A stretch of DNA of 64,000 bases from Haematococcus lacustris. Its lineage: Eukaryota; Chlorophyta; Chlorophyceae; Chlamydomonadales; Haematococcaceae. The translations under genes were made by a program, and so were the position numbers. This document shows positions 53,411-61,408 of the stretch, piece by piece. The first letter of the stretch is position 1. The number at the start of each line of letters is the position of its first letter. The notes below the pieces were generated by a model. That model searched no databases and was not told where the DNA came from. It was given only the letters and a program-made list of their open reading frames with translations. The stretch is taken from the NCBI GenBank assembly GCA_030144725.1, contig JASKMD010000014.1, forward strand, positions 2,169,646 to 2,233,645, given 5' to 3'.

Positions 53411-53839
53411 TCTTGGGGCTATGGTTCGTGTTGGTGTAGCTGCTGGGTCTGGTTCAATGACGAATATCTCGTGGAAGGTTGTTTTGTAGAGAGGCGACAG
53501 CTCGTGAATTGGTATAGCTGCTTTTCTGGGGCTGTCGGAGTCTAGGAGCTTCCAATGGCCGCCAAGTTTTCTAATTGCCATGCTGTGACCGTCCGTTTTA
53601 CATAAGAAGTTAAGGGTGGCGTACATTATCGCCAACGCGTCAAACTTGTCGTCGCTCCAGTCCTCTGCGGTGTGTAGTTGGGCGACGCTTGTAAGAGTGA
53701 GGAGAGTGTGTCTGAAGATAGAGGTGGATGACCTCGTCGCTAAGTGCACCTCCGTCGCCACGTGCAATCGTCCACGCCTTCCTGTCGCCTTCGTCGTAAA
53801 GTCTGTCTCGCCAGGCTTTCCAAAAAGTGTGAAGGTCAT
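53411..53839 (-). pseudogene. LINE-1 peptidase ORF, 5' part before chromovirus insertion
   Basis: The ATG at 53839 opens the frame that in copy 2 continues for 522 residues. It carries the His (53585-53587) of GHSMAIRKLGGHWKLLDS and the Asp 15 residues later (53540-53542) of the first Josephin-like domain, whose Cys lies in the overlapping frame 53640-54047. The chromovirus cuts the frame at 53411. Confidence 0.8.
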
Positions 53840-54047
53840 CAGGTTTCACCCAATGCTTGCCAGCTGCATTGTTAAGGGAGTGAGCTTGACAGTTGCGACC
53901 TATTTGTACTTCAAAATAAAGGGGGTTAGGGTTGGCTCCTGAGTGATGCTCCTCACAGTGGGCTGGGCCGGGGTTAGCTTCGACGTCCCCAGCGGCTAGC
54001 AAGAGCCAAGCCACGTAGACAGCCCGGGCGGCAGAGAAGGGGTTCAT
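53640..54047 (-). CDS. LINE-1 2A leader and N-terminal half of Josephin-like domain
   Basis: From the ATG at 54047, residues 1-19 are hydrophobic (AVYVAWLLLAA) and residues 20-28 read GDVEANPGP, the canonical 2A motif; ribosome skipping would separate Gly27 from Pro28. Downstream EVQIGRNCQAHSLNNAAGKHWV has the Gln, and five residues on the Cys, of a Josephin active site (Cys codon 53889-53891). The frame then stops at 53640, and the rest of the domain is in the +1 frame (ATG 53839). Copy 2 (60547-60954) has the same arrangement. Confidence 0.75.
   Translation of the reverse strand: MNPFSAARAVYVAWLLLAAGDVEANPGPAHCEEHHSGANPNPLYFEVQIGRNCQAHSLNNAAGKHWVKPDDLHTFWKAWRDRLYDEGDRKAWTIARGDGGALSDEVIHLYLQTHSPHSYKRRPTTHRRGLERRQV
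53964..53990 (-). other. 2A ribosome-skipping motif (LINE-1 copy 1)
   Basis: Encodes GDVEANPGP, a full match to the 2A consensus D-V/I-E-x-N-P-G-P. The same sequence is at 60871-60897 in copy 2. Confidence 0.8.
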
Positions 54048-54097
54048 GGTGCATGAGGTATTTTCTGTTTCTTTGCTATTCACTGCAACCTGGTAGG

Positions 54098-54972
54098 TAG
54101 AGCATGACCCGGTTTGTTAACCCAAAGCTAACATGGGTTAACCAAGGGAGGATAGTTAACAAATTGTTAACACGACCGCCAGGTCGCGCTCCGCAGTCGC
54201 GATGGAAGGCGAAGCAACCGCGACCCCCAATGTTCGAACCAATGCACCTTTCCGCGGCAAAGCTATACGCAGAGCTACTGTGCTCGGCCGGTGTTTCACT
54301 ATGATGTAACTCTGCTTGGAGCAGGCCATGGCTGGTCGGCTGTAGCTTTGGGGGTTGGCTGTAGCGACTTTGTGTTCGACTTTATATATGGTGACGAACA
54401 AGGACGCTATTGTCCCGTTAGCTAGGGTGGTGGCGGGGATGATGGCGGCAGGCATCGCAGGCGAAAATGCATCGTGCAAGTGCGTCGTGCAAGTCAGGCT
54501 AATCAGGCTAACTTGTCAAGCACTCTCCGCACTAGCGGGACTAGCTCCGGGTAGCTACATCTCTCTACGGCGCTACGGGAGGCACATTACAACATCAGCA
54601 TTATTATGCTTGCTATGCTAGGCGCCATTGGCCGTAATGAACAGCACGCAGCAACAAAAGGACCACAATGGCTGCGCGGCTTGCTCAGCGGCTTGCTCAG
54701 AGGCTCAGAGGCTTGCACGCCGGCGCACCACTACCTATTAGCTCATACTAGCCCACGGTTACCCCAATGCTCTCAACGAAGCCCATTGCCTGGCTCTGTA
54801 GATGTCGGGAGCGTTCTTTGTTGTATATTCGTGTATAGACCTCTAGTAAACCCCCATCGCACTCCGGGTCGTCAGGGTGTTAGGCTCAAGGTGTTAACGT
54901 TACGTTAACAATTTGTTAACCCACGTTAACAGGCCCAAACATCAGGATGTTAACGTTAACAGTCGTGCCCTA
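54098..54972. mobile_element. hAT-like non-autonomous element, 8-bp TSD
   Basis: The ends are TAGAGCATGAC and the inverse of TAGGGCACGAC; the 8-bp repeat CTGGTAGG flanks it (54090-54097, 54973-54980). The empty site is present in LINE-1 copy 2 near 60997-61004. It has no transposase frame. Ten GTTAAC hexamers cluster within about 110 bp of the two ends (four left, six right), as expected of subterminal transposase-binding sites. Confidence 0.85.
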
Positions 54973-55325
54973 CTGGTAGGTGCAATAGACATGCAGGGTG
55001 CTGTTAAACTGGCTGACTGTGTAAGGGTGGCTGCTATTGGCTCCGTGCGTGGAGAGGTGAAACTTGTTGGCCAGCTTGCAGATTGCACAAGAGGATGCTT
55101 GGGTGCCGTCTATCCCTGTCATGAGGTTGTAGCAGGTGGCTCTAACCGTCGCTCTGATACGGGCAATTAGTTTCTTGTGTTTTTTTAAGCAACGTTTGGA
55201 ATCCTTGATTGTGGGCTGCAAGGGGTGGCTTATGCGTTGCGTCTATCCCTACAGCAGGAGCCGTCTTCAGCAGGAGCGTGCATATAACAAAGAGCATGAG
55301 CATGTTCATTAGCCTGTTATGTTGT

Positions 55326-55912
55326 TTAATGGTTGTCCCAATGTGTGTGGGTTGTGGTTGCTGGTGAACAGAGGGTTGTGGTTCTTAGTGATGTGGGTTG
55401 TGGCTGTTGGTGATGTGGGTTGTGGTTGTTGGTGATGTGGGTTGTGGTTGTTGGTGAACAGAGGGTATTGGGTATGACAGTCAGAGCTGGCAGGTGGTGG
55501 TAAGGCTTTGCAGCATTGCCCTCCATGTCAGCCTCCATATCAGCATCAAAAGCTTGCATCTTAGTTACAGCTAGCTGGTCGTACCAGGCTGCAACAGTCA
55601 GGGCTGGCAGGTGGTAGTAAAGCTGGGCTACATGTCTCTTTCCAGCCTGCATGTCAACATAAATGGCTTGCATCCCTGTGTCAAACAGCTGGTTGTGCCT
55701 GGCTGGCAGATCATTGTGGATAGCAGTTGTGTTTGTAGCAGCCGGGGCTGGTAGCTCAGGGTGCTTAAGGTCCTCAAAGTGGGCGTCCTGGGCCACACAG
55801 GCGCCCATGCTGGAGGCCGAACTGTTGTTGGCTTTCTTGAGGGTGTATTTTGGCAGCGGTGTGCCTGCAGGTGGTGTGAAAATGTCCGCGAGGGATAGGT
55901 TAGTGCCCGTAA
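55326..55912 (-). pseudogene. LINE-1 5' repeat ORF, 3' part (copy 1)
   Basis: The open frame ends at 55326 and has degenerate repeats (YHHLPALTVAAW...KMQAFDADMEAD) like those of copy 2 at 61409-62803. It is separated from its likely start at 58535 by the TIR element 55913-58322. Removing that element with one TSD copy brings the signal-peptide frame into a neighbouring register rather than this one, so a small frame error is also present, or the leader is used differently. Confidence 0.55.
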
Positions 55913-56798
55913 GTCAGGCGTTCCCAACATTCGGTTGGTAATCTTCATGCAACTGCAGCCCATCTACTCCATCATTTGATGTAACGTTTGCTGCGTCTGC
56001 TGCATTGCGATAATGCGCGTTTAATGTAAGACTGGAATTGCCATCGGAGTCATTCGATGCGGGCAAGCACATGTGACCCCGGATGTGTCCCAAATACAGA
56101 CCGTGGTTAGCTACACTGGTAAGCCACGCCCTTGGCTATCCGTTAGCGATGCACGACATGTCGGTAGCGCACACCACCGAAGTCCGGCAAACATGGCTGC
56201 GCGAGCTTCCTGATGGTGCAGGCCGCTTGGCGAGCATGTGAAGAAACCCGAACTCGTGTGCGGCAGCGCTTTATCGCTGTAATGGTGGGCGGCACAGTAG
56301 GGCCTAGTCACCCCCCCCAGCTATGATCCGCTTTTTGTTTTCAACCATTGAACAACAGCCTGGCCTCACACGAATCTTTTGTAGCATACTCATTAACGCG
56401 TCCATGGCACTATGCAACTCAATCATTGGGTTTGTATGTGACAAGATGGACCGCTTACAAGGTACACATGCTGATGGCTACAGGTGCATGAAGAGCCGAC
56501 TAAGCTTGGCTGACCACTCCGCCACATGGCCACCACCAACACACCTTAACCCACCATCTACCAACTTCGTCTACCCCGCCCAGCTCCCAGTAGCCCCTCC
56601 TCCCAGCCTGCCATCAGCCTCCTCCCCCCTAACTCTCCTTCTCCTCGCCTCCTACCTCTCCCCAACCTCTCCTTCACCCATCTCCCCCCTACCTCTCCTT
56701 CACCCATCTCCGTATCCATCACCCCCCATCACCCTGACCACCGAGCCAAGCCCGTGGCCCCGCTCAGCCACTCACCCACCCACCTCTCAATCCCTAAC

Positions 56799-58160
56799 CA
56801 TGAAGAGAACCAAGAAGAGATTAAGCAAGGCCAAGAGTGCTCAGCTCTATGCACTAAACAAGTCGCCAAGGGCTGGCTATCTGCATTGCCCTAACAACAT
56901 CAAGGCTGCAGCTTAAGTGCAGGGCGACCTAGATGATCTGCAGGCAGCACACCAAAGCCTGCAGGGTGAGCACACGGCTTTGCAGCAGGTGGCATCCAGA
57001 GCGGCAGCTACCAATCACTCCCTACGGGCTGCTCGACGCAGCATGCAAGGGCAAGTGCATATCTACCGGCACGAACGCCACCCCCACCACTCCCCACTCA
57101 CCTTCAAGCAGAGGCAGCAACTGCTGGTTGTGGAGCAGCACCCCGTCTCAGTGGAGGTGTTGAGGCGGTGTGCAGAGGCTGGCTACGGAAGGCTGGATGG
57201 CCATGGCCGGCCCACGGGCAGCATGCCAGAGCAGCTCAGCCCAGCCGGCCTCGCACCCTCACCAACAGACATCTTCATTCCAACCCAAGAGGGCCATGTG
57301 GGGAGGCCGGCAGCCAGGACTGCACCCTATAATGCTCACCACTGGTTGAGCACCGTCAGGTTGCATCTAGAGACCGGTGTCAGCCGCAGTGCCCTCTCCA
57401 AGTACCGGCAATTCTTCGTCTCTGAGCAGTGCGTCCTCCCCAACCCACACCGGCCAGGCAAGACATCCACAGTTGGGCGTGAATTCCACATTGTGTCCAC
57501 CTACATGCGGCGCAAGACCCTTGGTAAGATGCAAAGGGAGGGGGGGGCTTAGGGGGGGGCTGAGGGGGGGCTGAGGCTGGGAATAACCGCATGTCTTTGC
57601 TCTGCTACCTGCTTTCAGACCAACTATTGCGCGCAAAGGCAATACACCTGCAATTTGATGGGTGCACATGCGATCGCCATGGCAAGGTGCTCGTATTGCG
57701 AGTGACAGCAGCAGTCACCCCGCAGCACCTGCCAGAAGGCTGGGAGCAGAGGCCCGGTGGTGGGGCTGGGGCTGGGGCTGGGGCTGGGGCTGGGGCTGGG
57801 GCTGGGGCTGGGGCTGGGGCTGGGGCTGGGGCTGGGGCTGGGGCTGGGGCTGGGGCTGGGGCTGGGGCTGGGGCTGGGGCTGGGGCTGGGGCTGGGGCTG
57901 CAGCTGGAGCTGGGGCTGGGGCTGGGGCTGGGGCAGCAGCTGGGGCACTAGCGCCAGCAGCAGCTCCAAAAGCTCATAGTGGTGTCCAGTCTTCACGACT
58001 GCCGTCGTCGCGTCCACGTGCCAAAAGCAAAACATGTTCCGACTGCTGCTGCGTGTTGCAGGTGCCACTCACAACAGCGTGGCGAAGCGTGCTAGTGCGG
58101 CGCGCCTCGCATGTGGCGAAATCGCAAAAATTCAAATGCTTATCTTTGGACAGGCACTGA
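56799..58160 (+). CDS. Putative TIR-element protein, spliced, with one in-frame stop
   Basis: From the ATG at 56799 (MKRTKKRLSKAKSAQ, basic) the frame meets TAA at 56914-56916 and continues open: QGDLDDLQAAHQSLQGEH (coiled coil), KQRQQL, VSVEVLRR, DIFIPTQ, PAARTAPYNAHHWLSTV, then VSRSALSKYRQFFVSEQ. A GT-AG intron (57524-57618) joins in phase to AIHLQFDGCTCDRHGKVLVLR, where the Asp in FDG could be the first acidic residue of an RNase H-like transposase. A poly-(Gly-Ala) stretch encoded by GGGGCT repeats and a basic/Cys-rich end follow. No complete catalytic triad is seen. It shares its N-terminal half with 16983-17417 and 37972-38406. Probably a degraded transposase; the family is not recognised. 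Confidence 0.45.
57762..57900. repeat. GGGGCT hexanucleotide microsatellite, about 23 units
   Basis: An uninterrupted array from 57762, with a few more units after an interruption up to about 57935. It reads Gly-Ala, Gly-Leu or Trp-Gly on the plus strand, and Pro-Gln, Pro-Ser or Pro-Ala on the minus strand. It is likely to form G-quadruplexes. Confidence 0.9.
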
Positions 58161-58322
58161 GCGCCGCTGAGAGCGAGATAGTTTTTGCTGCGTCTGCCAT
58201 ATCGTAGCTATGACTCTCCTCTGTTCAAAGCACTGTTTACATATATTTTTGACTGAGTGGCTGCGGAGATACGGGCTTCGTATCACAGGGGGGTGGTTTT
58301 CAGGTAGTAGGGAACGCCTGAC

Positions 58323-58535
58323 CGTAAGGGCTTGAAGATTAGCGTTGTATTGGGCCAGTGGCCTGGTCGTGACCCTGATTGCGTAGCTACCGTGAGGTTT
58401 CCCTCGCACGGTGCCTGGGCGGTCTGACAAGCGGCGGCAATGACAACATCCCCAGCACCGCCCCAGCACCGCCCAGCGCAAATCAGTAGGAATAGCAGAA
58501 CTAGAGCTAGCTTGCGCCTGCCATCTAGCTCCATT
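58323..58535 (-). pseudogene. LINE-1 5' ORF start with signal peptide (copy 1)
   Basis: The ATG at 58535 begins MELDGRRKLALVLLFLLICA, a clear signal peptide or membrane anchor ending near RCWG, followed by a Cys-containing segment (AAACQTAQAPCEGNLTV) with a possible N-glycosylation site. The TIR element interrupts it at 58322. The 178 bp between 58536 and 58713 would be the LINE 5' UTR. Confidence 0.55.
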
Positions 58536-58723
58536 GCTCTGGCTCCAACGACGGCAGTCAACGAGGTCAACTTAGGTGATTCGAAGCTCATTCCAAAGCT
58601 CTAGGCTTGCTCTATCACGTCCTATCAACAGGAGAGGGAGAGCTAGCTAGGGTGCTCCGGAAATCCGCGACAAAAAATCAAACCAAAAGTTATATGGCAA
58701 TCTGCCTATCCTGCACAGTGCAC

Positions 58724-58898
58724 AGTAAATAATGATACATGTTGCATGTCGAGGTTTGAGCCGCCATAGCTCTCAGCACAGTCTGACGGATTCCTCTATC
58801 CAGTGATGTGCGAAACATAATAAGAAACCACGTGGCTGAGACGCGGCGTCGTTTTGATTACCAGGGGTCGATTTCCTGTCATTTTCTGTTAGTTAGGG
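58724..58898 (+). repeat. Dispersed module, continuation after LINE-1
   Basis: This matches 3351-3525 and 24351-24525 and continues 38910 in register, which places LINE-1 as an insertion in this module. It ends at GTTAGTTAGGG, after which about 30 bp of unplaced sequence leads to LINE-1 copy 2. Confidence 0.8.
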
Positions 58899-59177
58899 AC
58901 ACCTGAATCTCATCCATGATAACAACTAGGCTGTGCCACCAAGTGTAGTCGCGTAACATTGTTTGCAGCCATCTTGGGGCCATCTTGCTCTTCCTGCCTA
59001 TCTTGGTCTCTGTGAGTACTAAAATGTCAGGGTTGTCGTCCAGAATCAGCTCTATGACGTCTTGTCTCTTTGTGTAGAGGCCTTGTGTGTTCAGTGTGCT
59101 GATTGTGAGGTTGCTGAGGATGGGTATGGGTTTGGGGTCAAGTGTGGTTGTTGGTTCCGTTGTAATGGCAGGCTGGC

Positions 59178-60746
59178 CTATACAAGCATGTTGTGGGGGT
59201 TGGTGCTGGGCGTGGGACCTGGCTCGGAGGGAGTCTTCGGGGAGAGGAAGTTGGTGATGCGAACTTGGCGCTTGGTGCTGTGGTCGTGGGTGGTAACTCT
59301 GGATGGGCGGCGCTTCTTTGTCATGGGGGGCACTTGCTGCATGGGCCTGCTGGGGGGGTTGGGCTCTGTTGCCAGGGGTGGGGATGGGTTGAGGCGAAGG
59401 GGTGGGGCTGGGGTTGGGGTTGGGGCTGGGGCTGGGGCTGGGGCTGGAGCTGGGGGTGGGGGTGCCTGTCTGCGTTTGGTATGTTTGGTTGTAACGCTCG
59501 CGGGGTTGGTTCTCTTGGATCTATGGTTCAGGGCGGTTGTTGGAGCAGGCATTGCTCTGGTCTGGTGTGCTTCTGTGGTGGTAGTGAGGTCTATAGGGGT
59601 CGTGTGATCGGCAAGGTGTGCGGCTAGGTCTTGAGGTGTGTAGCCTGCCTGGGGGTCTGCTAGCCATATCTCTCTACGGACAAATGTTGTGTGCTCTACG
59701 TTGCCTGCAGTGATGGTCAGCAGGCTGCCCTGTAGGCGGTGCCAGTCAAGGGGCGTGTTGAGCGGTTGTGGTGCGTGGCGTAGCGAGTCCAGCCAGAGCC
59801 ATCCTTGTGAGGTGTGCCTTATAGCAGTCGCATGGCCGATGTCTTTGCCATTGCTACAGGAGAGGAGGATGATTGCGCTTGTGCATGTTGCACCTGTGTC
59901 TGTTATTGCACTAAGGATCTTACCGGGTGTGATGCTGCCTCGGGGGAGGGGTTGGGTGGCGGGGTGTAGATAGGTATTATGATGTGTGCGGTGGAGGTAG
60001 TGGTTGAGTGTGTCTAATGAGAACTTGCCTTCTTTGTCGTAGATATGGTTTGTGTGCAATGCTCTCACTGCAAGCCCCATGTCCCGGGCTTGTTGTGCTA
60101 GTTGTTGCAAGTGGTCCGTCAGGTTCTTACAATGCCTAATGACTGCTTGATGGTCTATCAGCTTGAGTCCCATGGCCATGTTGAAGGCATGTACGAGGCA
60201 GCAGTGATCATGCTGGCACTCCATGTATGGGGGAAGGAGGGGTTGGGGTGGGTTTGGCAATGTGTACCTGGGTATGTTGTCTTCCTTATGACTTATGATG
60301 TGGCATATACCTTCTCGTCTTGGGGCTATGGTTCGTGTTGGTGTAGCTGCTGGGTCTGGTTCAATGACGAATATCTCGTGGAAGGTTGTTTTGTAGAGAG
60401 GCGACAGCTCGTGAATTGGTATAGCTGCTTTTCTGGGGCTGTCGGAGTCTAGGAGCTTCCAATGGCCGCCAAGTTTTCTAATTGCCATGCTGTGACCGTC
60501 CGTTTTACATAAGAAGTTAAGGGTGGCGTACATTATCGCCAACGCGTCAAACTTGTCGTCGCTCCAGTCCTCTGCGGTGTGTAGTTGGGCGACGCTTGTA
60601 AGAGTGAGGAGAGTGTGTCTGAAGATAGAGGTGGATGACCTCGTCGCTAAGTGCACCTCCGTCGCCACGTGCAATCGTCCACGCCTTCCTGTCGCCTTCG
60701 TCGTAAAGTCTGTCTCGCCAGGCTTTCCAAAAAGTGTGAAGGTCAT
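59178..60746 (-). CDS. LINE-1 peptidase ORF, uninterrupted (copy 2)
   Basis: 522 residues from the ATG at 60746. Near residues 87-102 GHSMAIRKLGGHWKLLDS carries the His and Asp of a first Josephin-like domain. A complete second domain follows from about residue 175: Gln and Cys five residues apart in CQHDHCCLVHAFN, and GHATAIRHTSQGWLWLDS with His and Asp 15 residues apart, the same spacing as His119-Asn134 of human ataxin-3. The Cys-His interval is 122 residues here against 105 in ataxin-3. A Pro-rich linker and a basic C terminus follow. Predicted role: a ubiquitin-type or polyprotein-processing cysteine peptidase of the retrotransposon. The Cys half of domain 1 is in the overlapping upstream frame. 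Confidence 0.75.
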   Translation of the reverse strand: MTFTLFGKPGETDFTTKATGRRGRLHVATEVHLATRSSTSIFRHTLLTLTSVAQLHTAEDWSDDKFDALAIMYATLNFLCKTDGHSMAIRKLGGHWKLLDSDSPRKAAIPIHELSPLYKTTFHEIFVIEPDPAATPTRTIAPRREGICHIISHKEDNIPRYTLPNPPQPLLPPYMECQHDHCCLVHAFNMAMGLKLIDHQAVIRHCKNLTDHLQQLAQQARDMGLAVRALHTNHIYDKEGKFSLDTLNHYLHRTHHNTYLHPATQPLPRGSITPGKILSAITDTGATCTSAIILLSCSNGKDIGHATAIRHTSQGWLWLDSLRHAPQPLNTPLDWHRLQGSLLTITAGNVEHTTFVRREIWLADPQAGYTPQDLAAHLADHTTPIDLTTTTEAHQTRAMPAPTTALNHRSKRTNPASVTTKHTKRRQAPPPPAPAPAPAPAPTPTPAPPLRLNPSPPLATEPNPPSRPMQQVPPMTKKRRPSRVTTHDHSTKRQVRITNFLSPKTPSEPGPTPSTNPHNMLV

Positions 60747-60954
60747 CAGGTTTCACCCAATGCTTGCCAGCTGCATTGTTAAGGGAGTGAGCTTGACAGT
60801 TGCGACCTATTTGTACTTCAAAATAAAGGGGGTTAGGGTTGGCTCCTGAGTGATGCTCCTCACAGTGGGCTGGGCCGGGGTTAGCTTCGACGTCCCCAGC
60901 GGCTAGCAAGAGCCAAGCCACGTAGACAGCCCGGGCGGCAGAGAAGGGGTTCAT
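60547..60954 (-). CDS. LINE-1 2A leader and Josephin N-terminal half (copy 2)
   Basis: The protein is the same as at 53640-54047: hydrophobic leader, GDVEANPGP at residues 20-28, then QIGRNCQAHSLNN with the candidate nucleophile (Cys codon 60796-60798). It overlaps the next frame by 200 bp. The frame is also open upstream to 61245 (CALCKLADKFHLS...), so a longer non-ATG or spliced start is possible. Both copies keep the same frame relationship, which argues against a random frameshift unless they descend from one damaged parent. Confidence 0.7.
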   Translation of the reverse strand: MNPFSAARAVYVAWLLLAAGDVEANPGPAHCEEHHSGANPNPLYFEVQIGRNCQAHSLNNAAGKHWVKPDDLHTFWKAWRDRLYDEGDRKAWTIARGDGGALSDEVIHLYLQTHSPHSYKRRPTTHRRGLERRQV

Positions 60955-61408
60955 GGTGCATGAGGTATTTTCTGTTTCTTTGCTATTCACTGCAACCTGG
61001 TAGGTGCAATAGACATGCAGGGTGCTGTTAAACTGGCTGACTGTGTAAGGGTGGCTGCTATTGGCTCCGTGCGTGGAGAGGTGAAACTTGTCGGCCAGCT
61101 TACAGAGGGCACAAGAGGATGCTTGGGTGCCGTCTATCCCTGTCATGAGGTTGTAGCAGGTGGCTCTAACCGTCGCTCTGATACGGGCAATTAGTTTCTT
61201 GTGTTTTTTTAAGCAACGTTTGGAATCCTTGATTGTGGGCTGCAAGGGGTGGCTTATGCGTTGCGTCTATCCCTACAGCAGGAGCCGTCTTCAGCAGGAG
61301 CGTGCATATAACAAAGAGCATGAGCATGTTCATTAGCCTGTTATGTTGTTTAATGGTTGTCCCAATGTGTGTGGGTTGTGGTTGCTGGTGAACAGAGGGT
61401 TGTGGTTC

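Larger units (their letters stand above)
55913..58322 (+). mobile_element. TIR DNA element, 5-bp TSD (CGTAA), gene-bearing
   Basis: GTCAGGCGTTCCC at 55913 is inverted at 58310-58322. The direct repeat CGTAA flanks it (55908-55912, 58323-58327). It is inserted in the 5' ORF of LINE-1. The left end continues CAACATTCGGTTGGTAATCT, matching the ends at 75 and (inverted) 2915. It contains a spliced gene and a GGGGCT array. Confidence 0.8.
38911..58713 (-). mobile_element. LINE-1, full-length Dualen/RandI-like LINE with three nested insertions
   Basis: The element runs 5' to 3' from 58713 to 38911. The 10-bp repeat CACAGTGCAC flanks it (38901-38910, 58714-58723), and the interrupted module resumes in register at 58724. 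Subtracting a chromovirus, a hAT-like element and a TIR element with their duplications leaves about 10.4 kb. The 3' end has a (TTTC)n tail. Gene order: secreted repeat ORF, 2A leader, two Josephin-like peptidases, AP endonuclease, reverse transcriptase, PHD finger, RNase H, CCHC. Confidence 0.85.

Noticed and set aside
57715..58068. Minus-strand Pro-Gln repeat protein
   Set aside because: Antisense reading of the GGGGCT microsatellite.
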